This document shows positions 1-9,812 of a stretch of 64,000 nt of DNA, piece after piece (position 1 is the stretch's first letter; every line of letters begins with the position of its first letter). Source of the DNA: Polyangia bacterium (GTDB lineage: Bacteria > Myxococcota_A > Polyangia > Nannocystales > Nannocystaceae). The position numbers were made by a program, and so were the translations under genes. Under the pieces are notes generated by a model, which saw nothing but the letters and a program-made list of their open reading frames with translations, made no database searches and was not told the DNA's origin. The DNA is taken from NCBI GenBank assembly GCA_030429545.1, contig JAUIFF010000006.1, positions 248,001 through 312,000 of the forward strand. The letters are read 5' to 3'.

Positions 1-2
1 TG

Positions 3-1433
3 CTTGCACTTACAAAATCTCGAAACGTCGACCCCGGGGCGCTGACCGGGGCCATTCTCGCCGACCCCCTGCATGAGCTTGCGTGCACCGGGCAACTGAC
101 CCAGCCGCTCGACCAGGCGTTTGCCAACGTATTCGAGCTCGCCGAGATCTGTGCACACGCACCCAATCTGCGAACCATCGGTGTGAGTGCGGTGCCCTAC
201 CACGAGGCCGGGGCGACCGCGGTGCAAGAAGTCGCCTGGGCGCTCGCCAGTGGCATTGAGGTGCTGCGCCGGGGGCAAGCCGCGGGCCACAGCATCGAGC
301 AACTCGCCCCGCGGTTTGTGTTTCACCTGGCACTCGGCCGCAACCTGCTGGCAACCTGCGCCAAACTCCGGGCCGCCCGCAGCCTGTGGGCCGCGGTCGT
401 CGGCAAAGCTGGCGGTTGCTCGGCAGCACAAAGAATGTACCTACATGCTTCTGGAAGCTGGCGCGAGCTGGCCTGTGCCGAACCGTGGAGTAATCTGTTG
501 CGGGCCACGGTGCAGGGTGTGGCCGCGACCATGGGCGAGGTCGACAGTTTTGACCTCCCGGGGTTTGACAGCGGCGATCGTCCCGACGGCGCGTTTGCCC
601 GCAGGCTTGCGCGCAACACCCAACTGCTGCTGCGCGACGAGTCCCATCTCGCCAAGGTTTGCGACCCCGCGGGCCACAGCGGCTACGTCGAGTCCCTCAC
701 CCAAACCATCGCCCGCGAAGCCTGGGCGCTTGTCCGCAGTATCGAGTCCGGAGGCGGGATGTCGGCAGCGCTGTTGCGCGGTGATGTCCAACAGGCCTGT
801 ATCACCGCACTGGCCGAACAACAGGCGCGGGTGGCCAGGCTCCAACACGCGATCGTCGGTATCAACCGATTCGCCGTGCTCGACCCACCAGCGGTCCCCG
901 AAGTGTGCGCCCCGGACAGCTCCAGCGACCTCGTCGACAATGTCGAACCCGCAACAGTCTGCCAAGCACTCACCCGGCAACGACTCGCCGCGGGGTTTGA
1001 AGTCCTGCGCGGGCAAACAGCCCAGGGGCCGCGTCCAAAAGTCGGTGTGGTCGCGCTCGGCCCCCTCAAGCGCCACAAAAACCTGGTCCAGCAGGCAACC
1101 GCCCTGCTCGAGAGTGCCGGGTTTGAGGTTGTCGACCCCACCCCGGCGGCGGGCCACACCCCGCGCGAGGCGGTGGCCCTGTGGCGGCAGCAAAACTGCT
1201 CGGCCGCGGTCCTGTGCGCAACCCCAGAGGACCTCGGCGAACACGGCTCCGCGCTCGTCTCCGACCTCACCAATGGTTCGCCAGGACCCCTGGCAATTAT
1301 TTGTATCGGCAATGAACCCACACCACAACCCTGGCACAGCCAGGTCAACGCATGGCTCAGCGCCGGGACCGATGTGCTCGGCAGCCTCAGCGTTTTGGTC
1401 GAACTTTTATGCCACGCACAGGAGGCCAACTAA
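3..1433 (+). CDS. mutA: Methylmalonyl-CoA mutase small (beta) subunit, 5' end missing
   Basis: The reading frame is open from the window edge (476 residues visible), so the true start lies upstream. The protein aligns by eye with the mutase TIM-barrel domain of the downstream large subunit: it shares the FxxRLARNTQLLLRDE-type motif and the AWxLVRSIESGGGM segment. The C-terminal B12-like domain (from about residue 345) lacks the DxHxxG cobalamin motif present in the large subunit, as is usual for the non-catalytic beta subunit. In the family this subunit pairs with MutB, which interconverts methylmalonyl-CoA and succinyl-CoA in propionate metabolism. The stop codon TAA overlaps the ATG of mutB by one base (TAATG), indicating translational coupling in one operon. 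Confidence is high on family; the gene symbol assumes the usual mutA/mutB naming. Confidence 0.9.
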   Translation, partial: LALTKSRNVDPGALTGAILADPLHELACTGQLTQPLDQAFANVFELAEICAHAPNLRTIGVSAVPYHEAGATAVQEVAWALASGIEVLRRGQAAGHSIEQLAPRFVFHLALGRNLLATCAKLRAARSLWAAVVGKAGGCSAAQRMYLHASGSWRELACAEPWSNLLRATVQGVAATMGEVDSFDLPGFDSGDRPDGAFARRLARNTQLLLRDESHLAKVCDPAGHSGYVESLTQTIAREAWALVRSIESGGGMSAALLRGDVQQACITALAEQQARVARLQHAIVGINRFAVLDPPAVPEVCAPDSSSDLVDNVEPATVCQALTRQRLAAGFEVLRGQTAQGPRPKVGVVALGPLKRHKNLVQQATALLESAGFEVVDPTPAAGHTPREAVALWRQQNCSAAVLCATPEDLGEHGSALVSDLTNGSPGPLAIICIGNEPTPQPWHSQVNAWLSAGTDVLGSLSVLVELLCHAQEAN

Positions 1434-3571
1434 TGTCCACGCTTCCCCCGTTTGCAAACCTGAGCTTCGAAGAGTTGGTCGATGGGCAAAGCCCACATCA
1501 ACCTATCTCAAAAGACACCTGGGAGACGCCCGAAGGGATCGCCATCGAGCCGCACTACGGCGCCCGGGCCCTCGATGGCCTGACCCACCTCGCGTCGGTC
1601 CCCGGCGTTGCCCCCTATGTCCGCGGCCCGTACGCGACCATGTACACCCGGCGCCCGTGGACGATCCGCCAGTACGCCGGGTTTTCGACGGCCGAGGAGA
1701 GCAATGCGTTTTATCGCCGCAACCTCGCCGCCGGGCAAAAGGGCCTGTCGATCGCGTTTGATTTGGCGACCCACCGCGGCTACGACTCGGACCATCCGCG
1801 GGTGGTCGGCGACGTCGGCATGGCCGGCGTGGCGATCGACTCGATCCTCGACATGCGGATTTTGTTTGACAAAATTCCACTCGATAAAATGAGTGTATCG
1901 ATGACCATGAACGGCGCTGTATTGCCGGTTATGGCGCTTTATATCGTCGCCGCCGAGGAACAGGGTGTCGACCGTAAACTCCTGCGAGGGACCATTCAAA
2001 ATGACATCCTCAAGGAATTTATGGTCCGCAATACCTATATCTATCCACCGGCGCCGTCGATGCGGATCATCGGCGATATCTTTGCCTATACAGCCAAACA
2101 CATGCCGCTGTTTAACAGCATCAGTATCTCCGGCTACCACATGCAGGAGGCCGGGGCGACCGCGGACATCGAACTTGCCTATACACTGGCCGATGGCCTC
2201 GAGTACATCCAAACCGGGATCGCGGCCGGGCTCGATGTCGACGCCTTTGCCCCGCGGCTGTCGTTTTTCTTTGGTATCGGCATGAACCTGTGGATGGAGA
2301 TCGCCAAGCTGCGGGCGGCACGATTGCTGTGGGCGCGGATCGTCAAGGGCTTTGGGGCCAAAAACCGCAAGTCGCTGATGCTGCGGACCCACTGCCAGAC
2401 CTCGGGCTGGAGCCTGGCGGCCCAGGACCCGTACAACAATGTCGCCCGCACCTGCATCGAGGCCCTGGCAGCGACCCTGGGCGGCACCCAATCACTGCAC
2501 ACCAACGCGTTTGACGAGGCGCTTGCCCTGCCCTCGGAGTTCTCGGCCCGGATCGCTCGCAACACGCAAATTCTGTTGCAGGAAGAGGCCGGCATCACAG
2601 CCGCCATCGACCCACTCGGCGGCAGTGCGTACCTCGAACGGCTCACCCACGAGCTGGCCCAACGCGCATGGTCGCGTATCGAAGAGATCAAAGCCGCCGG
2701 TGGCATGGCCAAGGCAATCGAAAAGGGCATCCCCAAGTTGCGGATCGAAGAAGCCGCGGCGCGGACCCAGGCACGGATCGACAGCGGCGTGCAACCGGTG
2801 ATCGGGGTCAATGTGCACAGGCTCGCCGAGGAGACGCCTGTCGATGTCCTCGAGGTCGACAACACCAAGGTCCGGGCGGCGCAGCTCATGCGCCTACAAC
2901 AATTGCGGGACGGACGGGACGCCGAAGCAGTCGCGCGCTCGCTCGCGCAGCTGCGCAACGCGGCCACCTCAAAAACAGGCAACCTGCTCGAACTCTCAGT
3001 CGCTGCCGCCCGTGCGCGGGCGACCGTCGGCGAGATCAGCCAGGCCCTCGAAGATGCCTGGGGGCGCCATCAAGCCTCTGCGCAAACCATTACGGGTGTA
3101 TACAGCCGTGAGGTGAAAGACCGCGACAGCATCGACGAACTCCTGCGGCTGACGGCTGCGTTCGAGCAAAACGAGGGCCGACGCCCGCGCATTTTGGTGG
3201 CCAAGATGGGCCAGGATGGTCACGATCGCGGGGCCAAGGTGATCGCCACCGGACTCGCCGACCTGGGGTTTGATGTCGACATCGGCCCGCTGTTTCAAAC
3301 CCCCGAAGAAACGGCCAAACAGGCGATCGAAAACGATGTCCACATCGTCGGTGTGTCTTCGCTCGCCGCCGGCCACCTGACGCTTGTGCCAGCTCTACAA
3401 GCCGCCCTCGCACAACAGGGGCGCGAGGACATTTTGATTGTCGTCGGCGGCGTGATTCCGCCACGCGACTTTCAAAAGCTCAAAGATATGGGTGTGGCTG
3501 CGGTGTTTGGCCCGGGAACCGTGCTCACAACCGCCGCGCGCGACATGCTTGAACAGCTCGAGCGCGGTTAG
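1433..3571 (+). CDS. mutB: Methylmalonyl-CoA mutase large (alpha) subunit
   Basis: This 712-residue protein has the normal length for the catalytic subunit. The N-terminal two thirds is the substrate-binding barrel (PYVRGPYATMYT and IARNTQILLQEE segments). The C-terminal 130 residues form the B12-binding domain with the motif DGHDRG, whose His597 is the expected axial cobalt ligand, followed by the typical GVSSLAAGH and VVGGVIPP loops. The start is fixed by AGGAGG at 1420-1425, seven bases before ATG 1433, and by the TAATG overlap with mutA; an in-frame ATG 81 bases upstream lies inside mutA and is not used. The enzyme is a cytoplasmic adenosylcobalamin-dependent isomerase of the propionate and branched-chain amino acid pathways. 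Confidence 0.97.
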   Translation: MSTLPPFANLSFEELVDGQSPHQPISKDTWETPEGIAIEPHYGARALDGLTHLASVPGVAPYVRGPYATMYTRRPWTIRQYAGFSTAEESNAFYRRNLAAGQKGLSIAFDLATHRGYDSDHPRVVGDVGMAGVAIDSILDMRILFDKIPLDKMSVSMTMNGAVLPVMALYIVAAEEQGVDRKLLRGTIQNDILKEFMVRNTYIYPPAPSMRIIGDIFAYTAKHMPLFNSISISGYHMQEAGATADIELAYTLADGLEYIQTGIAAGLDVDAFAPRLSFFFGIGMNLWMEIAKLRAARLLWARIVKGFGAKNRKSLMLRTHCQTSGWSLAAQDPYNNVARTCIEALAATLGGTQSLHTNAFDEALALPSEFSARIARNTQILLQEEAGITAAIDPLGGSAYLERLTHELAQRAWSRIEEIKAAGGMAKAIEKGIPKLRIEEAAARTQARIDSGVQPVIGVNVHRLAEETPVDVLEVDNTKVRAAQLMRLQQLRDGRDAEAVARSLAQLRNAATSKTGNLLELSVAAARARATVGEISQALEDAWGRHQASAQTITGVYSREVKDRDSIDELLRLTAAFEQNEGRRPRILVAKMGQDGHDRGAKVIATGLADLGFDVDIGPLFQTPEETAKQAIENDVHIVGVSSLAAGHLTLVPALQAALAQQGREDILIVVGGVIPPRDFQKLKDMGVAAVFGPGTVLTTAARDMLEQLERG

Positions 3572-3645
3572 CTGTCGAACGGGCAGCCTGTCGAACGGGC
3601 AGCCTGTCGAACGGCAGTCGAACGGCGATCGAACGGGCAGTCGAC
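3572..3645. repeat. Short tandem repeat just after mutB
   Basis: Directly after the mutB stop the unit GTCGAACGGGCAGCCT is repeated about two and a half times, then decays into shorter GTCGAACGG-type units ending near a GTCGAC. No terminator-like hairpin with a T-run was recognised here. It is probably replication slippage. Confidence 0.7.
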
Positions 3646-3733
3646 AAAAAGCGAGTGGCCGACAACTTCGTTGTATGAGCAATGAGCGGGATTGGCTATC
3701 GCAGCTGTAGGCACCCTCGCGTATCCTGTGGCC

Positions 3734-4237
3734 ATGCTTTGCCGTAGCGGTCTTGTGTCCTTACTGCTCCTGGCCCCGCTCGCCTGCGACGGCGAAACCT
3801 CAGATACGGACACGTCGAGCGAGACCAGCGACTCGGACACATCCGCCGGTCCTGAGACCGATCAGGAAAAAACCATGCGGCTGGCCCAGGAGCGGATCGA
3901 TGCGATCAATGCCGCGGCCGATGCCCATTGCCAGTGCGAAGTGCAAGGCGGCGTGACGACCTACGAAACATGCCTCGCCGAGTACAATCAGGCCGACTTG
4001 GAGTGCGAAATGGAGGTCCAGCTCGAACACGCTGGACCTGAAATGATCGCCTACCTCGAGTGTTTTACCTCCCGCTCTCTCGGCTACATACCCTGCTATA
4101 CCGAGGCGGATTGCGCTGCGATGGGCGCCTCAGGGCAGGAGTTCAACCAGTGCATCGCCGATAACAACATCGCCCACGCTTGTGAGTCACTGTACACGGA
4201 TGCGTATTACGACGAAGTTGTGCAGCGGTGCCCGTGA
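3734..4237 (+). CDS. Cys-rich putative lipoprotein of unknown function
   Basis: 167 residues if translation starts at ATG 3734. An upstream in-frame ATG at 3692 would put 14 extra residues before the signal peptide and is less likely. The N-terminus is a classical lipoprotein signal (CRSGLVSLLLLAPLAC) with cleavage before Cys. A Ser/Thr/Asp-rich linker typical of myxobacterial surface lipoproteins follows. The mature domain has ten further cysteines, an even number consistent with disulphides outside the cytoplasm. I do not recognise the fold. It stands alone between the mutase operon and the HTTM genes. Confidence 0.75.
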   Translation: MLCRSGLVSLLLLAPLACDGETSDTDTSSETSDSDTSAGPETDQEKTMRLAQERIDAINAAADAHCQCEVQGGVTTYETCLAEYNQADLECEMEVQLEHAGPEMIAYLECFTSRSLGYIPCYTEADCAAMGASGQEFNQCIADNNIAHACESLYTDAYYDEVVQRCP

Positions 4238-4327
4238 AAGATTTCGCAGACGGGGAATTCCCCCAAAACTCGAAAGCGGCGGGATAGCTGACGCGCCCGT
4301 AAAATCGAGCTACTGTCGCGGCCGCCC

Positions 4328-6958
4328 ATGCTCCCAGGTCTCACCGCGTTCTTGCTCGCATCCAAGCCCGGGGACTACGCCAAGGCCCCGGCAGAGCTCA
4401 TCACCCAGGTAGGCTGGCTCAGTCTTCTGATCGTCGTCCTTGTGTTTTTGTGGGCATGGACGCGAACCAAGTCAATCCGCCGCAGCATCCTCGCCCTCGA
4501 AGATCCGCGGATGTTCGCCGTGATGCGCATTGGCTTTGCGCTCATGACCATACAAGTGTTTTGGAACCTCCACCCCTACTGGCGGATGCTGTGGAGCGAC
4601 GAGGGCCTATTTACGATCACCGAAGCGCGCCAGCGATACGGCCGGACAGCACTGGCCGGGTGGAGCCCAACTGAGGGGTTTTTCGACGCCTGGGCCTACC
4701 TGCGATTTTTTACCTCGAAGTACTCGGCGTTTTACTTCTGGGCCTCACCCGAGTTTGTCGCCGGCTACCTCTACGCGACGTTTGGTGTGCTGCTGTTGTT
4801 TGCCTGCGGGGTGTTTAGCCGAGTCACCGGGATCCTCGGCTACCTGATGATGAGCAGCATCTACAACCACAACGCGCTCTACTTAGAGGGCACCGACACC
4901 GTCTACCGCGTGTTTTGGTTTTTGCTGCTGTTTTGCAAGACCGGCCACGCCTGGAGCTTTGACAACTGGTGGCGATGTCGAAGGTTGCGCAAAAAGGGCC
5001 TGCTCGACGACGGCAGCGAGCCACAAAAACCACTGCCCCCGGGCAAGGTCCGCCAACCGATCTACCGCCTGGTGCCGAGCTGGCCGCGCTACCTGATGAT
5101 GTGGCAACTCATCGGGATTTACTCGACCACCGGCATGGTCAAAACCGGGACCGTGTGGGCCCGCGGCGACGCCCTTTATTACGCCCTCAACATGGACCAT
5201 TTTTACCGGTTCATCGGCTTTACCCAGTGGCTATCTTCGCTGTTTGCGACCACCGTGTTTCGCCTGATGACCTGGGTGACCCACTGGTGGGAGATGTGCT
5301 TTTCGCTGGTCGGCCTCGGCATGATTTTGAAGTTCGGGCTCGACCACAAAGACCAGGCCTGGTACCGCGCCCAACAAAACCAAAAAGTTCGACTGTGGCT
5401 CGGCAGGCTATGCCTGCTCGGCATTGTCGCCCTTGTCTACTACCTCAACACCACGCTTTACCCCTACTGCATCAACGTCAAAAAGGCGACCGATGCCGAG
5501 GTCGCGCTGCGGGTGGCAACCGGCCTCACCAAGATCAACATCGGCTACTGCATCTTCGCGGTGATGGTCGTGCTTTGGTATGTCGTGGGTCGCTGGCCAC
5601 TGCGGCTGATCAAGCCCGACAAGCGCCTGTTTGGGCGGGTGCCGTTGCCGGCCTGGACCCTCAGCCGCGAGTGGCTGCGCAAGTGGCTGTTGGGCCGCCG
5701 GGTATGGCTGACGCTCGGGCTGATGTTCCACGGGTTTTTGTTTGTGTTCATGAACATCGGCATGTTCCCGCTGATCATGCTGATGACCTACGCCGCCTGG
5801 TTTTCGGGGGACGAGGTCAACCGGGCCATCAAGTGGTGTGTCCAAAAAGCCAGATCTATCCCGAAACTCGGCAACCGTATCCCGGCCGCGGTCGACCGGT
5901 TGTTTGTCCCCGCGCAAAGTCCCGAGTCGGTCCCGATCCGCGGAAAAAATATCCCCGACTGGGCGATCCTCATCCTCGGTCTGGGTGCGTTCTCCTTGCT
6001 GTACCTGCGGATCGAAAAAACCCCCGACCTCGGCGACTACGTCTATTGGTGGTTTGGCGCCTGCCTGCTCACCGGGCTGCTGTTTCGCCTGTTGTGGGTG
6101 GGCAAACGCGTGTCGGCGAGCGAGCAACTCGGCGGCGGCCCGGCCCTGGCCTATGGGACACTTGGGCGCACGATCGCACTGTTGCTGGTGCTGTGGCACG
6201 GCGGCGCCATCGTGTCTGTGCTGTTTCCCGGGTATCCTGTGTTCAACAGCTTCCGCGGCAAGACGCGAACGTTTTTCTCATGGTGGGTCCGCAGCACCGC
6301 CACCACCCAGAGCTGGCGTATGTTTGCCCCCAACCCACCGCGCGCCAACAGTTTTATGAAGACCGTGGTCGTCGACCACGACGGTACCCGCTGGGACCTG
6401 CAAAACAACTCGCTCAAAAACCGGCCCAACCCGTGGATCTGGAACGACCGGATGCGCAAGATGCAGCGGCGCATGATGGGCAAGGGCAAGTGGTACCTCA
6501 AATACTGGGCCGCGTTTCACTGCCGCGAGTGGATGCTGCGCACGGGCCAGATGCCGGTGCGGATCGAGGTCGACAAACTCTGGTACCGCATGCCCAAGCC
6601 CGAACAGGTCACCACCCAGGGTTACTACGACCCCTACAAACGCCCGTTGCGCACCAAACATGTGCAAAACAACCGGTGTAAACAGGAGACGCTACCGTTG
6701 CATATGAAACAACGGCGCGGGCTCGAAATCACCGAAGAAGATCTCGAACAGGCCGAAAAAACCCGGGAAGCTGAGCTGCGAAAGTTTGCCACGCGGCGCA
6801 AGACCTGGGAGCAGCGGCGTAACTTCTTTGGCAGCTATACGCGCAAGCAGCGGGCAACTGCGACCGGTACACGCCCGCCACGCAGCCGGCCAATACCGCG
6901 TCCGCCCGCAGCTGCGGCAGTCAACGAACCTGACGAAGGCGACGAACAGGGCGAGTGA
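4328..6958 (+). CDS. HTTM-domain membrane protein with long soluble C-terminal tail
   Basis: 876 residues. The first roughly 630 residues contain many hydrophobic segments and match the HTTM family (related to vitamin K-dependent gamma-carboxylase). Signs are an early DPRxFAVMRIGFAL helix, WSDEGLFT, the segment YSTTGMVKTGTVW with Lys272 at the position resembling the catalytic-region lysine of the carboxylase, and a HxxxFxFMNIGMF helix near residue 490. From about residue 640 a soluble domain follows (SWRMFAPNPPR, DGTRWDLQNN, RMMGKGKWY) that is homologous to the separate gene at 7071. The end is Arg- and Pro-rich. HTTM proteins are membrane proteins of mostly unknown substrate; a carboxylase-like reaction is only an inference. 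The only good start is ATG 4328. Confidence 0.85.
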   Translation: MLPGLTAFLLASKPGDYAKAPAELITQVGWLSLLIVVLVFLWAWTRTKSIRRSILALEDPRMFAVMRIGFALMTIQVFWNLHPYWRMLWSDEGLFTITEARQRYGRTALAGWSPTEGFFDAWAYLRFFTSKYSAFYFWASPEFVAGYLYATFGVLLLFACGVFSRVTGILGYLMMSSIYNHNALYLEGTDTVYRVFWFLLLFCKTGHAWSFDNWWRCRRLRKKGLLDDGSEPQKPLPPGKVRQPIYRLVPSWPRYLMMWQLIGIYSTTGMVKTGTVWARGDALYYALNMDHFYRFIGFTQWLSSLFATTVFRLMTWVTHWWEMCFSLVGLGMILKFGLDHKDQAWYRAQQNQKVRLWLGRLCLLGIVALVYYLNTTLYPYCINVKKATDAEVALRVATGLTKINIGYCIFAVMVVLWYVVGRWPLRLIKPDKRLFGRVPLPAWTLSREWLRKWLLGRRVWLTLGLMFHGFLFVFMNIGMFPLIMLMTYAAWFSGDEVNRAIKWCVQKARSIPKLGNRIPAAVDRLFVPAQSPESVPIRGKNIPDWAILILGLGAFSLLYLRIEKTPDLGDYVYWWFGACLLTGLLFRLLWVGKRVSASEQLGGGPALAYGTLGRTIALLLVLWHGGAIVSVLFPGYPVFNSFRGKTRTFFSWWVRSTATTQSWRMFAPNPPRANSFMKTVVVDHDGTRWDLQNNSLKNRPNPWIWNDRMRKMQRRMMGKGKWYLKYWAAFHCREWMLRTGQMPVRIEVDKLWYRMPKPEQVTTQGYYDPYKRPLRTKHVQNNRCKQETLPLHMKQRRGLEITEEDLEQAEKTREAELRKFATRRKTWEQRRNFFGSYTRKQRATATGTRPPRSRPIPRPPAAAAVNEPDEGDEQGE

Positions 6959-7070
6959 TGACAGCGCTTGGACAGCTCAAACAGTTGCGTACGCAATTTG
7001 TTTGCATCCGTCCAGGCCCACTGCCAAACTTGCCCACCCCCGCGTGGCCCGTTGAAGCGAGGACAGGCTG

Positions 7071-7919
7071 ATGTCTACCCGCGACAGCCAGGCTGCACGG
7101 GAAACACCCCCTATCGCTCAGGAACATGTCGATGCATGGACCTCTGCGCCGCTTGCCCCCGCGACCGGAAGTCCTGCCTACGGGCGCATCGCCGGGCTGT
7201 TGCTGGCGGTGTTTATCGCCTACCACCTCATCGCCCTGCTGCACCACCTGTTTCCCCGCAACGGGCTCGCCCTCCGATTCTCGCGGGCACTCAATGCATA
7301 CACATATATGGAGGCTTACATCAAGCGCACCACCCACACCCAGGGGTGGAAGATGTTTGCCCCCAACCCCCATCGCCTCAACGAATTTACCCGGGTCTAC
7401 CTCGAAGATGCCAGTGGCGAGGTCTGGGACCTCAAGCACGACATCTACGGCCGCCGCCGGTTTCCCTACCTGTTTTACGACCGCGGTGGCAAACTCAATC
7501 GCCGGCTGATGGGCAAACACCACCGCTGGCAAATTGTCTATGCGGCTTGGGTCTGCCGCGAGGCTGAACGCACGGCGCTCTTGCAACACACCCCGCCCCC
7601 CAAACGGGTGCACTTTGTCAAGCTGTGGAACCGCATCCCGCCACCGCGCTATGCCTTTGCCCAGGGTGGCTACGACCCAATGGCGCTCAAGATCCGTCGA
7701 GCCCTGACCGGGGTCTATGACTGTACACAGATTCCCGACGGCCGCCTGACCAACATCCAGCGCGCACGTATGGGCCTGCCAACGGTCGACGACAGTGGGT
7801 TTGAGGTGACCCCGAGCCGCACATGGTTTGAACGGCGCCAGGCCGAAGCTGAGCTCGCAGCCCAGGACCAGGCCGAGGATGCCCACGACTCCGATACCGA
7901 CGCAGGAGAGGGGCTGTGA
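7071..7919 (+). CDS. Membrane-anchored tail-domain protein, partner of HTTM protein
   Basis: 282 residues with one clear membrane helix (about residues 40-62: IAGLLLAVFIAYHLIALL) followed by a soluble domain. That domain is plainly homologous to the C-terminal tail of the HTTM protein upstream (GWKMFAPNPHR versus SWRMFAPNPPR; GEVWDLKHD versus GTRWDLQNN; RRLMGKHHRW versus RRMMGKGKWY). An AGGACAGG-like ribosome site precedes the ATG. Its stop overlaps the GTG start of the next HTTM gene by two bases, so the two are translationally coupled. The arrangement is the same module pair as in the upstream gene, but split in two and in reverse order. Function unknown; probably acts with the HTTM domain. 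Confidence 0.8.
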   Translation: MSTRDSQAARETPPIAQEHVDAWTSAPLAPATGSPAYGRIAGLLLAVFIAYHLIALLHHLFPRNGLALRFSRALNAYTYMEAYIKRTTHTQGWKMFAPNPHRLNEFTRVYLEDASGEVWDLKHDIYGRRRFPYLFYDRGGKLNRRLMGKHHRWQIVYAAWVCREAERTALLQHTPPPKRVHFVKLWNRIPPPRYAFAQGGYDPMALKIRRALTGVYDCTQIPDGRLTNIQRARMGLPTVDDSGFEVTPSRTWFERRQAEAELAAQDQAEDAHDSDTDAGEGL

Positions 7920-9694
7920 TCGGGCTCTACGCGCTTGCCAAGGATCCGCCGGTCGATGTCAGTGCCCACCTCGCCGATGCCACGACATCACTTTGGATTT
8001 TACTTGCTGCTACACTTTTGTGGGTTGTCGTCCGCTTTGACCTGTGGCGCCGGCTGTGGCTCACCACTACCGACCCGCGCCCGGTTGCCCTGTTTCGGAT
8101 TCTGATTGGCATCGTCGCGCTGTGGTCAGTGCTCGACATGCTGCCCTACCTGACCCTGTTGTTTACCGACGAGGGGCTGTTTCCCCCCCATGTCGCGCGG
8201 ATGCGATTTGCCCGCGACCTTGCCCACCACTGGAACCCGGAGCACGGGTTTGAGCACCTCTACGACTGGTACCACGCGATCGCCGGGCGGGCGTCGTTGC
8301 TGCACTTGGGCAATCCGCCAGAGCTTGTATATACAGTATTTGGCGCCACGATCGTCGCTGCCATCTTAATGATTCTCGGGCTGTGGACACGGATTTCGAC
8401 ACTGTGTTGTTGGTTTGGTGTGCATACACTTTTTTTGTACGCACCCCTGTGGCACGCCGGTGGCGACACCGTGCTGCGGATCTTTTTGTTGCTCGGCCTG
8501 TGTTCGCGCTGGGGTGAGGCCTACTCGCTCGACCGCGTGCGCAGGATCCGAACAACCCTGCGTGCGCCCACAGCCACCAGTTTCCCGGCACTTCGGGCTA
8601 TCCCCGCGTGGCCCGTACACATGATGCTGGTCCAGCTCACGGTGATTTACGTGACCACCGGAGCGGTCAAAACCGGGATCGCCTGGCGCGACGGCACGGC
8701 ACTTTATTACTCGACCTCACTGGCCCACTTTTACCGGTTCCCCGAGCAGGTCACGGTGGTCAGCTACCTGCAGGGCATTGGCCTGTTGCCGCTGATGACC
8801 TGGCTCGTTCGACTGTGGGAAGTTGGCTTTGTGCTGGCGCTCGTGGGCGTGGTCCTGCGGGGCTACGAACGCGCCCAGGCACACCAACAATGGCCACAGC
8901 TCGCGCGTTGGCGCAGGATGATTGGCTATACATTGAATGTGGTGATGCTGTGGGCAACCAGCTATCTCGCCGGCCTGTGTGTCCTCTATTATTTCCCGGA
9001 ACGATTTGCCCTGGCACCAAAGCAGGCGGGTACGCTGATTCAGGGCCTGGTGTTTTGCCTGCCGATCGCCGTGGTCCTCGGTTATCGCTTCTTGCGACAC
9101 CACCAGGGATTTCGCGCGTTCATATGCAATGTTTTGCTCGGTCGACGCCTGTGGCTGGGCCTGGGGCTCGCGTTTCACTTCGGCATTGAAGTCCTGCTCA
9201 ACGTCGGCCTGTTTGTCCAGGTCATGATCGCTCCGTATGCGGTGTGGTTGCGCCCACAGGAGTTGGTCGGCGGGTTTCGCTGGCTGGCCAGCTCGCCGCT
9301 GGCACCCGGCGACGGTAGACGACCAAAACGCACTGGCGCGGGGCAACTGCTGCGCCCGCTCGACCGCCTGCGATTTCGCCGACCGCTGCCTGCTGTGACG
9401 ATTGTGCACCCCAACAACGCCCAAGCTGTGCGCCAAGCTGCCTATTTGCGCACGTGGGACGCCGGGGAAGTCTTGCGGTTTCGCGGCGAACAAAAGCTCG
9501 AATCGCTGCACGCACAGGTCGACGGGCAACAGGCACCACTGCCGAGCGTCGCGTTGACCCTGTGTCGCCTGTTTCCCCTGTGGATGTGGCTCCCCGCCCT
9601 GGCACGGGTTCCTGGTTGCCGACAGGTTTGTCACCGCCTGGCCACGTGGGTCGTCACGCCGCCCAAGCTCGACATAGCTGACCGCGCACAGTAA
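7916..9694 (+). CDS. HTTM-domain membrane protein
   Basis: 592 residues starting at GTG 7916, which overlaps the stop of the tail-domain gene. It is a multi-span membrane protein with HTTM hallmarks: DPRPVALFRILIGIVALWSV, FTDEGLFPP, and YVTTGAVKTGIAW with Lys252 aligned to Lys272 of the paralogue at 4328, plus a LAFHFGIEVLLNVGLF helix. Unlike that paralogue it lacks the long soluble tail, which is supplied by the preceding gene. The C-terminal roughly 120 residues look soluble. Substrate and reaction are unknown. Confidence 0.85.
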   Translation: MIGLYALAKDPPVDVSAHLADATTSLWILLAATLLWVVVRFDLWRRLWLTTTDPRPVALFRILIGIVALWSVLDMLPYLTLLFTDEGLFPPHVARMRFARDLAHHWNPEHGFEHLYDWYHAIAGRASLLHLGNPPELVYTVFGATIVAAILMILGLWTRISTLCCWFGVHTLFLYAPLWHAGGDTVLRIFLLLGLCSRWGEAYSLDRVRRIRTTLRAPTATSFPALRAIPAWPVHMMLVQLTVIYVTTGAVKTGIAWRDGTALYYSTSLAHFYRFPEQVTVVSYLQGIGLLPLMTWLVRLWEVGFVLALVGVVLRGYERAQAHQQWPQLARWRRMIGYTLNVVMLWATSYLAGLCVLYYFPERFALAPKQAGTLIQGLVFCLPIAVVLGYRFLRHHQGFRAFICNVLLGRRLWLGLGLAFHFGIEVLLNVGLFVQVMIAPYAVWLRPQELVGGFRWLASSPLAPGDGRRPKRTGAGQLLRPLDRLRFRRPLPAVTIVHPNNAQAVRQAAYLRTWDAGEVLRFRGEQKLESLHAQVDGQQAPLPSVALTLCRLFPLWMWLPALARVPGCRQVCHRLATWVVTPPKLDIADRAQ

Positions 9695-9812
9695 CTGTGT
9701 ACGTACAACCGTGTCCGCAACGAACTGGCCAACCCGAGCCCGCCACAGGCTCGCACGCTATGCGCTGGCATGCCGCTGGTAAATCTGGTCAAATCGCCGC
9801 ACAGGAGTCTGC

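Noticed and set aside
187..1761. Long plus-strand open frame overlapping mutA and mutB
   Set aside because: Shadow of GC-rich coding sequence with an Arg/Pro/Ser-rich product; mutA and mutB are clear in their own frames.
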